From Mizugakiibacter sp. (lineage in GTDB: Bacteria > Pseudomonadota > Gammaproteobacteria > Xanthomonadales > Rhodanobacteraceae): a stretch of DNA of 64,000 bases. This document shows, one piece after another, positions 28,676 to 41,947 of this stretch. Position numbers and translations under genes: made by a program. The notes under the pieces are model-generated. The model was not told the origin of the DNA, did not search any database, and saw only the letters and a list, made by a program, of their open reading frames with translations. The stretch covers positions 1-64,000 of the forward strand of contig QILI01000064.1 of the NCBI GenBank assembly GCA_003233305.1. The letters are read 5' to 3'. How positions within the stretch are numbered: the stretch's first letter is position 1; each line of letters opens with the position of its first letter.

Positions 28676-29713
28676 TCAGTCGGTGGAGTCCGGTGATGTG
28701 GGAAAGGCGCGATCCAGCCAGGCTGCGACGGGAAGATCCTTGCTGCGCAGAAACTGCGGACTGAAGAGCTTGCGCTGGTAACGTATCCCCGAGTCACACA
28801 AGGCGGTTACAACGACATGGCCTGGTCCCAGCTCACGGGCCAAGCGGATGGCACCAGCGATGTTGACACCGCTGGAGCCGCCTACACACAAACCCTCTTC
28901 GATAAGTAGCCGATGGATGAGTGGTACCGATTCGGTGTCAGGTATGGAGTAGGCCGTATCTACAGGAGCGTCCTTGAAATTGGCGGTGATCCGACTTGAT
29001 CCGATCCCTTCGCTGATGGAGTTACCGCTGGTCTGAAGTTCGCCGTGCAGCACGTAGTTGGCCAGTGCCGAGCCCGTTGGGTCAGCCAAGGCAATACGTA
29101 CCCTGGGGTTATGCGCCTTCAATGCCTGAGCGACGCCGGCCAGGGTGCCGCCGGTACCGGTAGCACAGACAAAGCCATCGACTTGGCCCGCGGTCTGTTG
29201 CCAGATTTCCGGACCGGTGGTGCAAGCGTGAAAATCACGATTTGCGGTGTTATCGAACTGGTCGGCAAACCAGGCGCCATGGGGTTCACTTTCGGCCAGT
29301 TCTGCAGCCAACGCCCGGGCGATGTGTATATAGTTGCCAGGATCTTTGTAGGGTTTGGCCGGAACCAGACGCACTTCGGCACCGGTTAAGCGCAGGGCAT
29401 CAATCTTTTCCGGACTCTGGGTTTCGGGCATCACGATAATGGTTCGATAACCACGACTGTTACCGAGCAGCGCCAGACCAATGCCGGTGTTGCCTGCAGT
29501 ACCTTCCACGATCACCCCGGCGGGGTGTATCAGACCCCGGTTCTCAGCGTCTTGCAGCATGCCAAGAGCTGTGCGGTCCTTGATCGATCCTCCAGGATTG
29601 AGGAATTCTGCTTTGGCGAGAATCTCACATCCGGTGAGCTCAGAAGCATAGCGCAGGCGAAGCAGTGCAGTGTGGCCAATCATGGCCGCCAGATCGGGTC
29701 GGCTTTCCATCAA
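28676..29713 (-). CDS. PLP-dependent cysteine synthase A family protein
   Basis: EFLNPGGSIKDRTAL, EGTAGNTGIGLAL, ATGTGGTLAGVAQAL, GGSSGVNIAGAI. Confidence 0.9.
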   Translation of the reverse strand: MMESRPDLAAMIGHTALLRLRYASELTGCEILAKAEFLNPGGSIKDRTALGMLQDAENRGLIHPAGVIVEGTAGNTGIGLALLGNSRGYRTIIVMPETQSPEKIDALRLTGAEVRLVPAKPYKDPGNYIHIARALAAELAESEPHGAWFADQFDNTANRDFHACTTGPEIWQQTAGQVDGFVCATGTGGTLAGVAQALKAHNPRVRIALADPTGSALANYVLHGELQTSGNSISEGIGSSRITANFKDAPVDTAYSIPDTESVPLIHRLLIEEGLCVGGSSGVNIAGAIRLARELGPGHVVVTALCDSGIRYQRKLFSPQFLRSKDLPVAAWLDRAFPTSPDSTD

Positions 29714-29862
29714 TAACTTATCCAGTTGGGGGAATAGACGGGGAAAATTATCGTATCCGTTGCAGGGGAGTTGTGAGTGATCAGGTTACAAGACTTTAGA
29801 GGGTGCTTGCGAAGGGCATGGCCAGGTTGAGAGATCGGAACAGATTTTGGATTCCGGGTCGA

Positions 29863-32100
29863 TCAGGCGTCATAATCGATTTGCTCGACCCGCCGGAAGC
29901 CTCGGGGTAGAATCCCGCCGCGGCTGGCCCGGCTGCCCCCGTATTCGACCAGGTCTGACCATTTCAGCCCCAGCTTGCGTTGTCCTGCCCGTAAGCTCAG
30001 TTTGCCGACGCCCTCGCTGATCACCGCTACCCCAATCACCTGTACACCTGCTTCGCGGCGCAGCTTGGAGATGTCGATAAGTTTGAGGCCCTTGCCACGC
30101 TCGAGTTCTGGCAGTTCGGCGACCGAAAACATCAGCAGATGGCCGTCGCTGGTGACCGCGACCAGACGATCCCTCGCCGTATCCAGGGTTACCACCGGCA
30201 TCAATACCGCATCGTTCCGGCCCAGGCTGATTATTTGCTTGCCGGCCTTGTTGCGGCTGTGCAGGGCCCCCAGGCGGGTGACAAATCCGTAGCCCTGGGC
30301 ACTGGCTAAGACAATGCGGGTATCGGCATCACCGAGGGTCAGGGACTGGAAAGATGTCCCGGTTGGTGAACTGAATCGCCCAGTCAGTGGTTCGCCATTG
30401 CCACGTGCCGAGGACAGAGTGTGAGCGGATGTACTGTAAGCGCGGCCACTTGAATCGAAAAACACTACCTGCTGGTTGCTACGTCCGTGTGCAGACACCA
30501 GGTAGGTGTCGCCTTCACGATAATTCAGACTGCAAGGGTCGATATCGTGACCTTTGGCGGAGCGCACCCAACCTTTTTCCGACAGTACCACGGTGACAGG
30601 TTCAGATACCAGTAGAGCACTTTCGTCCATAGCCTGTGCCGCTTCGCGTTCCACAATGGGTGAGCGGCGGACATCGCCATGGCGTTCGGCGTCTTCCCGC
30701 AATTCCTGCTTGATCAGACCGCGCAATTTGGTAGGTGATTTCAACAGTACGCTGAAGCGGGCGCGTTCCTCTTCGAGCTGCGCACTTTCGGCGTTGATTT
30801 TCATCTCCTCGAGGCGAGCCAATTGCCGCAGCCGTGTTTCGAGAATGTAGTGGGCCTGTGTCTCACTGAGGGCGAAACGTTGCATCAGTACCGGCTTAGG
30901 TTCGTCCTCGCTACGGACGATATGAATAACCTCATCCAGGTTGAGAAAGGCAATACGCAGACCTTCAAGCAAATGCAGCCGTTGCTCGACCTTGTTGAGC
31001 CGGTATTGCAGACGGCGGCGGACGGTATCGGTACGAAACCGCAACCACTCGGTGAGGATGCTCCGCAGATTCTTGACTTGAGGGCGTCCGTCGAGGCCAA
31101 TCAGGTTGAGATTGACACGATGGCTTTTCTCCATGTCGGTAGTAGCGAACAAATGCTGCATTAGCACGGTGTTGTCCACACGTCTGGATCGTGGCACCAG
31201 TACCAGGCGGATCGGGTTCTGGTGATCGGATTCGTCGCGTAGGTCTTCAAGCCAAGGTAGCTTCTTGGTCCGCATTTGTTGGGCGATTTGTTCCAAAATC
31301 TTTGATGGTGAGACCTGATGGGGTAGGGCCGTCACGATGATGCGGCCGTCATCTTCATGATAGATGGCGCGGCTACGGATCGAGCCGCTACCTGAGGTGT
31401 ACATGGCCATGATTTCACTGCGCGGGGTGATAATTTCTGCTTTGGTTGGATAATCCGGACCATGGATGTGTTCACACAATTGGGTGATATCTGCATCGGG
31501 ATCATCGAGCAGGTGCAGGCAGGCGCTCACGACTTCACGCAGGTTGTGGGGCGGCACATCGGTCGCCATACCTACAGCAATGCCGGTAGCCCCATTGAGT
31601 AGTACATGTGGAACCCGTGCGGGTAGCCAGGCCGGCTCTTGCAGGGTGCCATCGAAATTGGGATTGAAGTCGACCGTACCCTGCCCCAGTTCAGCCAATA
31701 GCAGCTCCGAGAAACGGGTGAGCTTGGCTTCCGTGTAACGCATTGCCGCAAAGCTTTTGGGGTCGTCAGGTGAGCCAAAGTTTCCTTGTCCATCAACCAG
31801 CGGATAGCGATAGGAAAACGGTTGGGCCATCAGTACCATGGCCTCATAGCAAGCGCTGTCACCATGCGGATGAAATTTGCCAATGACATCGCCAACCGTG
31901 CGGGCGCACTTCTTGGGTTTGGCCGTAGCGGCCAGGCTCAACTCGCTCATGGCGTAGATGATGCGTCGCTGGACCGGCTTCAGCCCATCACCGAGAAACG
32001 GCAGGGCTCGGTCGAGCACCACGTACATGGAATAGTCGAGATAGGCACGCTCGGCGTAGTCCTTGAGCGGGATCTGTTCGTAATTGGCTTGCAGAATCAT
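29863..32100 (-). CDS. parC: DNA topoisomerase IV subunit A
   Basis: [75 protein letters not shown] open to 32214 but the natural start is [12 protein letters not shown]. Confidence 0.96.
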   Translation of the reverse strand: MILQANYEQIPLKDYAERAYLDYSMYVVLDRALPFLGDGLKPVQRRIIYAMSELSLAATAKPKKCARTVGDVIGKFHPHGDSACYEAMVLMAQPFSYRYPLVDGQGNFGSPDDPKSFAAMRYTEAKLTRFSELLLAELGQGTVDFNPNFDGTLQEPAWLPARVPHVLLNGATGIAVGMATDVPPHNLREVVSACLHLLDDPDADITQLCEHIHGPDYPTKAEIITPRSEIMAMYTSGSGSIRSRAIYHEDDGRIIVTALPHQVSPSKILEQIAQQMRTKKLPWLEDLRDESDHQNPIRLVLVPRSRRVDNTVLMQHLFATTDMEKSHRVNLNLIGLDGRPQVKNLRSILTEWLRFRTDTVRRRLQYRLNKVEQRLHLLEGLRIAFLNLDEVIHIVRSEDEPKPVLMQRFALSETQAHYILETRLRQLARLEEMKINAESAQLEEERARFSVLLKSPTKLRGLIKQELREDAERHGDVRRSPIVEREAAQAMDESALLVSEPVTVVLSEKGWVRSAKGHDIDPCSLNYREGDTYLVSAHGRSNQQVVFFDSSGRAYSTSAHTLSSARGNGEPLTGRFSSPTGTSFQSLTLGDADTRIVLASAQGYGFVTRLGALHSRNKAGKQIISLGRNDAVLMPVVTLDTARDRLVAVTSDGHLLMFSVAELPELERGKGLKLIDISKLRREAGVQVIGVAVISEGVGKLSLRAGQRKLGLKWSDLVEYGGSRASRGGILPRGFRRVEQIDYDA

Positions 32101-32132
32101 GATGGCATGGTCGTTGCTGCGACAGTTAGGGG

Positions 32133-32153
32133 ATTGTGCCGCAAGCGCACAAT
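32133..32153. repeat. perfect 7-bp hairpin (ATTGTGC-cgcaagc-GCACAAT) in the parC 5' region
   Basis: Read directly. Confidence 0.5.
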
Positions 32154-32181
32154 GAATGCAGAAAATGGGGCACTCGAAGTG

Positions 32182-32235
32182 CGATTTTCTACTGTCACAG
32201 TGGGTCCTATCCAAGCCCGGCAGGCTCCCAGGTGA
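32182..32235. repeat. dispersed dyad module, copy 2, upstream of parC
   Basis: CGATTTTCTACTGTCACAGTGGGTCCTATCCAAGCCCGGCAGGCTCCC; see copy 1 at 6171-6224. Confidence 0.7.
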
Positions 32236-32351
32236 ATGCTTGGCAGCAGCATGGGATGCTTCACATATCCTTACGACTCATCTGGATTCACGGCCGGGGG
32301 GCCTGGATATTACACTGTGATCAGCCTGTGCAGTAGATTCTCGGTGTTACC

Positions 32352-34418
<2,067 letters not shown>

Positions 34419-34581
34419 TCAAGTGGGTTATGTAAATAAAATGTAAGACTGAACCAAGCCTGCACAGCTATCCATCCATGGCCCTTGGCGGGTTTGCCAA
34501 GCGTGTGCCGGCACATCACAATAGCTTCCCGTTTGTGTGCTAAATGTACATAAGCGTTTCAATTCATCTGAGGATTCCCGA

Positions 34582-35322
34582 ATGACCAAGATTCTGCGTC
34601 CTGCATTGTTGGCGGCCGCCCTGACTACCACACTGGGCGTAAGCCTGGCTGCCCAGGCGGCATCGCCTGCCTTGAAGACTGAAAAAGCCAAGGCCAGTTA
34701 TGTGGTTGGTATGGACCTCGCCGCAGGCATTCCACCGATTGTGCGCCAGGAACTCAACCCGGCTCTGGTCGCCAAGGCTCTGGAAACAGTGCTTGCCGGG
34801 CACAAGCCGGCGATAGGCCAGGCTGAATACAAGACAGTGCGCCAACAGTTTATGAAAAAGTTGCAAGCCAAGTTCAAGCTGGAGCGTGCTGCCAAGGCCA
34901 AAAAGAATGCGGCAGAGGGTACTAAATTCCTGAAGGCCAACAAGAGCAAGCCTGGCGTAAAGGTGCTTGCCGACGGTCTGCAATACAAGGTTATCAAGAT
35001 GGGTACCGGGCCCAAGCCGACCAAAAAGGATACGGTACAGATCGACTACAGTGGTTCGCTGGTAAACGGTACAGTGTTCGATTCCTCGGCCAAGCACGGT
35101 GGTCCAGCTTCGATTCCTCTGGCTAACGTGATCGCCGGTTTCCGTAAGGGTGTCGAGATGATGCCGGTTGGCAGTCACTTCAAACTCTATATCCCGTCCA
35201 CTCTCGGCTACGGCGCGACGCCTCCTCCGGGCCCAATCGCTCCGAATGCAACCCTGATCTTCGATATCAAACTGCTGAAGATTATTCCGGTGACGACGGG
35301 CAACAAATCGGCAGGTAAGTAA
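34582..35322 (+). CDS. FKBP-type peptidyl-prolyl isomerase, secreted (Mip/FkpA-like)
   Basis: Signal peptide; DTVQIDYSGSLVNGTVFDSSAKHGGPASIPLANVIAGFRKGVEMMPVGSHFKLYIPSTLGYG. Confidence 0.93.
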   Translation: MTKILRPALLAAALTTTLGVSLAAQAASPALKTEKAKASYVVGMDLAAGIPPIVRQELNPALVAKALETVLAGHKPAIGQAEYKTVRQQFMKKLQAKFKLERAAKAKKNAAEGTKFLKANKSKPGVKVLADGLQYKVIKMGTGPKPTKKDTVQIDYSGSLVNGTVFDSSAKHGGPASIPLANVIAGFRKGVEMMPVGSHFKLYIPSTLGYGATPPPGPIAPNATLIFDIKLLKIIPVTTGNKSAGK

Positions 35323-35344
35323 GTTGTCTGCATAAATGTTGCTG

Positions 35345-35373
35345 CGGGGACGGAGTCATCCGTCCCCGTTTTT
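35345..35373 (+). terminator. intrinsic terminator after the FKBP gene
   Basis: Perfect 9-bp stem CGGGGACGG-agtcat-CCGTCCCCG followed by TTTTT. Confidence 0.92.
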
Positions 35374-35475
35374 ATGGGCAACTCTGTGATGAGTGATATA
35401 GGAACGATTTCTCTTTGAGGTCGTCTTTATTGTGATCCGGCTTGTTAGAATGGGTCTTTCCAAGAGACTTTCCCA

Positions 35476-36822
35476 ATGCGTGTAACACTGTTCGGCACCG
35501 GTTATGTCGGTTTAGTCACCGGAACCTGTCTGGCCGAAATGGGAAATCACGTTTTCTGCGTGGATGTCGACCGGGGCAAGATCGAGCAGTTACGCCAGGG
35601 CGTAATTCCGATTTACGAGCCGGGATTGGAGGCTATGGTCAAACGCAACCATGCTTCGGGATTGCTTGAGTTCAGTACCGATGCCGTGGCCGGCATTGCT
35701 CATGGCGAAGTGATATTTATTGCTGTGGGAACTCCCCCGGATGAGGATGGCAGTGCCGATCTGCGGCATGTATTGACGGTCGCTGAGACCATCGGCCAGC
35801 ATCTCGAACGCCCTGCCGTGGTAGTGAACAAGTCCACAGTCCCGGTGGGTACGGCCGTCCAAGTGCGTGAATGTATCGCGAAGATATTGGCAGAGCGTGA
35901 GGTAGAACTCGAGTTCGATGTTGTTTCCAATCCGGAATTTCTTAAAGAAGGCGATGCAGTCAACGATTGTATGCGACCGGATCGCATCATCATCGGTAGC
36001 GAGAGTGAGCGGGCGGTACAACTCTTGCGGATGTTGTATGCACCGTTCAATCGCAACCATGAGCGACTGGTGGTGATGGATACCCGCTCTGCGGAACTTA
36101 CTAAATATGCGGCCAATGCCATGTTGGCCACCAAGATCAGTTTCATGAATGAGATCGCCAATATCGCCGAACGGGTCGGGGCTGATATCGAATGGGTACG
36201 CCAGGGCATCGGTGCCGATCCACGGATCGGCTATCACTTTATCTATCCAGGTGCCGGTTATGGTGGCTCGTGTTTTCCCAAGGATGTTCAGGCCCTGCAG
36301 AGCATGGCCAGAGCCCATACCTATGAGGCGCGCATTCTTGATGCGGTCGAGATCGTGAATCATCAACAGAAGAGCAAACTTTTTGAGCTGTTCAGCAAGC
36401 ACTTTGCGGGTCATCTTGCGGCCCGCAAGGTGGCCCTCTGGGGACTTGCTTTCAAGCCCAATACCGATGATATGCGGGAGGCCCCGAGTCGCGGTCTTCT
36501 CGAACAACTATGGCAAGCGGGTGTGCGGGTGTGTGCTTATGACCCCGAGGCCACTGATGAGGCGCGTAGGATTTATGGTGATCGACCCGATTTGCAACTG
36601 GTTGATGATCCCTATGCCGCCTTGGAAGGAGTCGATGCGCTGCTTCTGGTTACCGAGTGGAAAGTATTTCGTAGCCCGGATTTCTCACGTATCGCGGCAG
36701 CTATCGCCCAGCCGGTTCTGTTTGATGGCCGCAATATCTATGATCCGGACGAGGTCGAAGCGGCCGGAATTGCCTATTACGGCATCGCCAGAGGTCGGTC
36801 CTTGTCGGCGGTGCAAGCATGA
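35476..36822 (+). CDS. ugd: UDP-glucose 6-dehydrogenase
   Basis: [61 protein letters not shown]. Confidence 0.96.
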   Translation: MRVTLFGTGYVGLVTGTCLAEMGNHVFCVDVDRGKIEQLRQGVIPIYEPGLEAMVKRNHASGLLEFSTDAVAGIAHGEVIFIAVGTPPDEDGSADLRHVLTVAETIGQHLERPAVVVNKSTVPVGTAVQVRECIAKILAEREVELEFDVVSNPEFLKEGDAVNDCMRPDRIIIGSESERAVQLLRMLYAPFNRNHERLVVMDTRSAELTKYAANAMLATKISFMNEIANIAERVGADIEWVRQGIGADPRIGYHFIYPGAGYGGSCFPKDVQALQSMARAHTYEARILDAVEIVNHQQKSKLFELFSKHFAGHLAARKVALWGLAFKPNTDDMREAPSRGLLEQLWQAGVRVCAYDPEATDEARRIYGDRPDLQLVDDPYAALEGVDALLLVTEWKVFRSPDFSRIAAAIAQPVLFDGRNIYDPDEVEAAGIAYYGIARGRSLSAVQA

Positions 36823-37037
36823 GCAATCTTGAAGAGCGCCTCACCGAATTGGAAATACGCCTCAGTTTTATCGATGAGACGATCAGTGGGCTGCTTGATG
36901 TCGATGTCGATCGGGCCCGACGCATGCTGGTACTGGAGAATACGGTTGCCGAATTGCGCCGAGAGCTGGCAACCGTGCAGACCACCCTGGCCGGTGCCGG
37001 TGATGCCAGGCATGAACCACCACCGCCACATTATTAA
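36819..37037 (+). CDS. slyX: SlyX family protein
   Basis: [22 protein letters not shown]...coiled coil...PPPPHY C-terminus. Confidence 0.9.
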   Translation: MSNLEERLTELEIRLSFIDETISGLLDVDVDRARRMLVLENTVAELRRELATVQTTLAGAGDARHEPPPPHY

Positions 37038-37047
37038 GAACTGCATC

Positions 37048-37614
37048 ATGAGTGATTCATTACGAGACCAGTTGCTGAAAATGGGCTTGGCAAAATCCAC
37101 TGCTAAGCCCATGTCAGGAAAGCTGAAGCCTGGTAAATCATCGACTCGGCACAGTGTTACGAAGATACCTGGAGCCAAGCCACGGCGTAGCCCGTCAGCA
37201 TCAAGTGCTGAGGTCGATCTGGCCAGGGCCTGGGCCATGCGTGAACGACAGGAACGCAATCAACGGGCAGCAGCCAAACGTGAGGCCGCTGAGCAGGTAC
37301 GCAAGCGCCGGGAGATACGCGACCGTCTGAAGCGCCTGGTTGATGGCCAGATTCGTAACAAACCTGCCGAACAGACTGAGTTGCAGCGCCATTTCGAATA
37401 CGGTGGCAAGATTCGTCGGGTTCATGTTGATACCGACCAGTTGCAGGCCTTAAACAGCGGAGCACTGGGGGTTATCCAGCTCTCCGGGCGCTATCTGCTG
37501 CTGGATAGAAGCCTGGTTGAGCAGGCTCGCTCTTTTGCCCCTGAGCTGGTGGCTTTGCTGGTGGATCTTGATGAGGCCGGCGAAAGGCAGGACGAGACTG
37601 AATATCACGCCTGA
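37048..37614 (+). CDS. DUF2058 (YaiL-like) family protein
   Basis: MSDSLRDQLLKMGLAKS, NKPAEQTELQRHFEYGGKIRRVHVD. Confidence 0.88.
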   Translation: MSDSLRDQLLKMGLAKSTAKPMSGKLKPGKSSTRHSVTKIPGAKPRRSPSASSAEVDLARAWAMRERQERNQRAAAKREAAEQVRKRREIRDRLKRLVDGQIRNKPAEQTELQRHFEYGGKIRRVHVDTDQLQALNSGALGVIQLSGRYLLLDRSLVEQARSFAPELVALLVDLDEAGERQDETEYHA

Positions 37615-37653
37615 ATTTCGGGCTTGGAGTGTCCGCTGCTGGATTGCTGCTAC

Positions 37654-39714
37654 TTAGGGCTGGGTGGGCGGTTCCCTCAAAGCAGGCAGATCCCAACCTT
37701 CACGGGGTTTGAAACGAGGGCCGTGGTCTTCGGCCAGCGACTCCAGTTGTGCTTTCACGCGATCGGCACCCTGACTGCGAATATACTGAATCGGACCGCC
37801 CCGAAAAGGGGCAAAGCCGGTACCGAATATGACCCCGGCATCGAGTAACTCGGCATCGGCAACCACCCCTTCAGCCAGGCAGGCAACTGATTCGTTGAGC
37901 ATAGGTAGGATCATCCGCGCTTCGAGATCCTCGGCTGCCTGGTATCCCTTGGATACTTCCGGTTTGATGGGTTTGCCCTCTTTCCATACATAGAAGCCGT
38001 GGCCATCCTTTTTGCCACGTTTGCCTGAAGCCAGCAGATGTTCGATACCTTCCGGCAGTTCCAGGCCCAAAAACGGGGCCAGTTCCCGTCCTACCGATTC
38101 GGCTACATCAAGGCCGACCGTATCGGCCAATTCGATAGGTCCCATAGGCATGCCGAAGTGGCGCGCAATGCGATCAAGCACCGCACCTGGAACACCTTCA
38201 GACAGACAGCGGATGGATTCCAGTAGGTAGGGCACCAGGATACGGTTGACTAGGAAACCGGGTGAGCCCTTGACCGGTATAGGCAGCTTGTCGATGGCCC
38301 GGCAGAAAGCCAGGGCCCGGTGTTCGGCTGCTGCGTCGAGACGAGGGTGACGGACGACCTCGACTAGCGGCATCCGGGCGACCGGATTGAAAAAGTGCAG
38401 TCCGAAGAAACGCTGTGGGTTGCCAAGGGAACGAGCCAGTTCCGCAATGGGAATACTGGAGGTATTGCTGGAGAGCAGTGCCGTGGAGGAAAGCTGTGAT
38501 TCGACATCAGCATAGATGGCCTGCTTGGCCGCGGCGTCCTCAAAGATGGCCTCAATCACCAAGTCGGCTTGGGCCGCTTCGGTACCCTCGATGTCGGCAC
38601 GCAAGCGACTTTTGGCTGCCGCAACGCGCTCAGGGCTTTTCAGACGACGCTCAAATAGTATTCCAGCACGGGCCAGCGCCGGTTCGACCAAGCGCATTTC
38701 ACGATCCTGGAGACTGACCTTAAAGCCGTGCAAAGCACACCATGCGGCAATATCTCCACCCATTACCCCGGCCCCGACGACATGCACATGCTTGATGTCG
38801 TGGGCCGTTGCACCGGCCAGACCTTTGATACGTTCCTGCAGAAAGTACACCCGGATCAGGTTGTGTGCGGTCGGGGTGGCGGCCAGTTTGACCACCGAAC
38901 GGGCTTCGAGTCGCAGACGTTGCTGCAGGTTGCCCCCACCGCGGCGCCAAACTTCGATCATGGCAAAGGGTGCAGGGTAATGCCGTGGGTTGGCTTTGGT
39001 GGCTGTTTGCTTGCGGACAATGGGTGCCAGTATCTGTCGTACCGGCCATAGATTGCTGGCCCAGGCTTGCAGGCGTTTGAAAAATAGCTGCTGCGGAGCT
39101 TTCTCAAGCAGTTGCCGAGCCTCTTCGATGAGATGCTGCGGCTCACTGATGCGATCGACCAAGCCTTGAGCACGCGCAGCTTGGGCTGACAAGGAGCGCC
39201 CGGTGAGCATCAATTGCAGGGCTGCAGGAGCACCGATCAGCCGCGGTAGGCGGGCCGTGCCCCCCCAGCCGGGATGAATTCCCAGCAACACTTCGGGCAG
39301 CCCGATACGGGTCTTAAGATCGTTGCTGGCAATACGGTAGCTGCAGGCCAGGGCGAGTTCGGTACCACCACCCATGCAGTGGCCATGGATGGCGGCGATG
39401 CTGGGGCAGGGTAGTTTGGCGAGCTTCTGCAATACCTGCTGGCCATACTCAATGGCCTCGGTGACACGGCCTTCGTGCTCGTAACGCTCGAACTCGTGGA
39501 TGTCGGCACCGGCGATAAAGCCGGTCGATTTCAGGGAGTGAATCAGCAGACCACGTGGTGGGTCAATGGCAATCCGTTCGAGGATCGCATCGAGTTCTTC
39601 CAGTACAGCCCGGGCCAAGGTATTGACGTGGTTGGCTTCACGGTCGATGCCGAGGGTGACGATGCCGTTCTCGATGGTGGTTTGCCAGTGCTTGAAGCGT
39701 AGGCCTTCGAACAT
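37654..39714 (-). CDS. fatty acid oxidation alpha-subunit-like protein (enoyl-CoA hydratase/3-hydroxyacyl-CoA dehydrogenase)
   Basis: IAAIHGHCMGGGTELALACSYRI, HVVGAGVMGGDIAAWCAL, RFFGLHFFNPVARMPLVEVV. Confidence 0.93.
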   Translation of the reverse strand: MFEGLRFKHWQTTIENGIVTLGIDREANHVNTLARAVLEELDAILERIAIDPPRGLLIHSLKSTGFIAGADIHEFERYEHEGRVTEAIEYGQQVLQKLAKLPCPSIAAIHGHCMGGGTELALACSYRIASNDLKTRIGLPEVLLGIHPGWGGTARLPRLIGAPAALQLMLTGRSLSAQAARAQGLVDRISEPQHLIEEARQLLEKAPQQLFFKRLQAWASNLWPVRQILAPIVRKQTATKANPRHYPAPFAMIEVWRRGGGNLQQRLRLEARSVVKLAATPTAHNLIRVYFLQERIKGLAGATAHDIKHVHVVGAGVMGGDIAAWCALHGFKVSLQDREMRLVEPALARAGILFERRLKSPERVAAAKSRLRADIEGTEAAQADLVIEAIFEDAAAKQAIYADVESQLSSTALLSSNTSSIPIAELARSLGNPQRFFGLHFFNPVARMPLVEVVRHPRLDAAAEHRALAFCRAIDKLPIPVKGSPGFLVNRILVPYLLESIRCLSEGVPGAVLDRIARHFGMPMGPIELADTVGLDVAESVGRELAPFLGLELPEGIEHLLASGKRGKKDGHGFYVWKEGKPIKPEVSKGYQAAEDLEARMILPMLNESVACLAEGVVADAELLDAGVIFGTGFAPFRGGPIQYIRSQGADRVKAQLESLAEDHGPRFKPREGWDLPALREPPTQP

Positions 39715-39784
39715 GACAGGTCTCCTTGGTGGTCAGACCGGCATCATCCCGACAATCGTGATCTCCGGTCAATGGTGAAAGAAG

Positions 39785-41872
39785 TCAGGCAGTCAATTTA
39801 GCGAGTAAAGAACGCTGTGCGGAATATGCTGGTTCGTTAGCGTGGGCTACGCGGTGATAATGGCTATCGCTATCCAGTATCCATGCATCGGTGTTGTCGA
39901 CCAAGTAATTGGCCAAGCTCTCGGCGTACACGCGCTGAGCAATTTCAGGATCAAGGATCGGAAAACCGATTTCGATACGGTGCAGCAGATTACGCTCCAT
40001 CCAGTCTGCACTGGCGCAAATCAATTCTGATTCACCACCATTGCCAAACCAGTAAACGCGGCTGTGTTCGAGGAACCGGCCAACGATCGAGCGTACCCGA
40101 ATAGTGTCCGAAATGCCGGGGAGTCCGGGACGCAGGGTGCAGGCTCCACGCACGATGAGATCAATCTGCACACCGGCCTGTGAGGCCCGGTAGAGGGCCT
40201 CGACCATACCTTGCTCATTGAGCGCATTGATCTTGGCAATAACCCGTCCCTGATGGCCGTTTTTGGCCAGATCAATCTCTCGATCGATTCGTTGCATTAG
40301 ACCTTTGTATAAGGTGAATGGCGAGTACAGCAGATGTTTGAGGCGAACGACTGAACCCAGCCCGGATAATTGCTGAAAAATCTTGTTGGCATCCTCGCCA
40401 ATCTCAGGATGGGCCGTCAACAGGCCGATGTCGGTATACAACCGGGAGGTAATTTGATGGTAGTTGCCGGTGGAAAGATGTACATATCGGTGCAATGTCT
40501 GATGCTCGCGGCGGATCACCAGCAGCATTTTGGCGTGAGTCTTATACCCCACCACACCGTAGATAACTTGTACGCCGGCGGCCTGCAGACGGTTGGCAAG
40601 GCGGATGTTGGCGGCTTCTTCGAAACGAGCCCGCAGTTCAATCACCACGCTTACATCCTTACCGGCATGGGCGGCTTCGATGAGCTGATCGACGACCGGT
40701 GAATCGCTACCCACACGGTACAAGGTCTGCTTGATCGCCAGTACCTGGGGGTCTTGTGCGGCCTGACGCAACAGTTCCATGACTGCCTGGAAGGATTCGT
40801 AGGGCTGATGAAGGAGTATGTCGTGTTGTGAGATCGCTTCGAAGATATTGGGATGCTGCACTAAACTTGGTGAAATCCGCGGCGTGAACGGAGCATATTT
40901 GAGATCGGGGCGATCAATTTGCTCATAGATGGTCAGTACCCGGTGCAGATTGACAGGTCCCGCATTGCGGTACACATCTTGTTCACTCAGACCAAAATTT
41001 GAGATCAGAAAATCTACGATAGGTTTGGGGCAGTTTTCGGCGATTTCGAGTCGTACCGGACGGGCATAACCACGGCCAAACAGCTCTTCGGTCAGCGCAT
41101 TGGCCAGGTTTTCGATATCCTCTTCCTCAATCGTCAACTCACTATTACGGGTCACCCGGAACTGATAAGAGTCTTTGACCGTGAAACCGGGGAACATATC
41201 GTCGGAGAACTGCTGCAATAGACCGGCCAGAAACACGAAATCGTTGGGGCCTTCCGCAACTTCATCGGGCAAGCGGATCAAACGGGGTAACGAACGCGGT
41301 GCCCGGACTAAGGCCAGGTGACCCTCACGACCGAAGGCGTCGTGGCCATCAAGCAGTACGACGATATTGAGACTTTTATTCAAAATGCGGGGAAAAGGAT
41401 GGGCAGGATCCAACCCAAGTGGTGACAGTACAGGCAGGATTTCATTACGGAAATAGCCTAACAACCAACGTTTCTGCAGATCTGTCCAGTGCTTCCGGGT
41501 CAGAAACCGGACCCCTTCATGAGCCAGTGCCGGGGCCAGTTCCTGCTTCCAGGTATGGTACTGAGCTGTAATCAGTTCGAGAGACCGTTCCCGAATGCGA
41601 GCCAGTACTTCGGTCGGTGCCAGTCCGTCGGCACCAGGCCGGGCATCGCCATACAGCAGATGCTGGCGAAGTACGGCAACCCGCAACTCAAAAAATTTAT
41701 CCAGGTTGTTGCTGGAAATACATAGAAAGCGCATACGTTCGAGTAGAGGCACCCGGGGATCACGAGCCTGGGAGAGAACCCTGAAATTGAACTCAAGTGC
41801 AGCCAGTTCTCGGTTGAGATAGAGCTCAGGTCCAGAAAGATCGATGCTCGCTGGCGGTGGTGTGTCGCTCAT
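39785..41872 (-). CDS. ppk1: polyphosphate kinase 1
   Basis: YLNRELAALEFNFRVL, HPYESFQAVMELLRQAAQDPQVLAIKQTLYRVG, GYKTHAKMLLVIRRE. Confidence 0.96.
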   Translation of the reverse strand: MSDTPPPASIDLSGPELYLNRELAALEFNFRVLSQARDPRVPLLERMRFLCISSNNLDKFFELRVAVLRQHLLYGDARPGADGLAPTEVLARIRERSLELITAQYHTWKQELAPALAHEGVRFLTRKHWTDLQKRWLLGYFRNEILPVLSPLGLDPAHPFPRILNKSLNIVVLLDGHDAFGREGHLALVRAPRSLPRLIRLPDEVAEGPNDFVFLAGLLQQFSDDMFPGFTVKDSYQFRVTRNSELTIEEEDIENLANALTEELFGRGYARPVRLEIAENCPKPIVDFLISNFGLSEQDVYRNAGPVNLHRVLTIYEQIDRPDLKYAPFTPRISPSLVQHPNIFEAISQHDILLHQPYESFQAVMELLRQAAQDPQVLAIKQTLYRVGSDSPVVDQLIEAAHAGKDVSVVIELRARFEEAANIRLANRLQAAGVQVIYGVVGYKTHAKMLLVIRREHQTLHRYVHLSTGNYHQITSRLYTDIGLLTAHPEIGEDANKIFQQLSGLGSVVRLKHLLYSPFTLYKGLMQRIDREIDLAKNGHQGRVIAKINALNEQGMVEALYRASQAGVQIDLIVRGACTLRPGLPGISDTIRVRSIVGRFLEHSRVYWFGNGGESELICASADWMERNLLHRIEIGFPILDPEIAQRVYAESLANYLVDNTDAWILDSDSHYHRVAHANEPAYSAQRSLLAKLTA

Positions 41873-41947
41873 GGGTGGGCGATCATTCGCATCGGTGTGG
41901 CCCATGAGCATGCTCTACCGCTTGGCGGTGGGCAAGCTGTACGCTGT

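Noticed and set aside
31880-31960. Quinolone-resistance substitutions in the ParC QRDR
   Set aside because: [33 protein letters not shown] retains the wild-type Ser and Glu positions
32101-32214. Extended N-terminus for ParC from the ORF track ([16 protein letters not shown]...)
   Set aside because: The extension runs through repeat/hairpin sequence and the canonical ParC start region begins with the internal [12 protein letters not shown] at 32100
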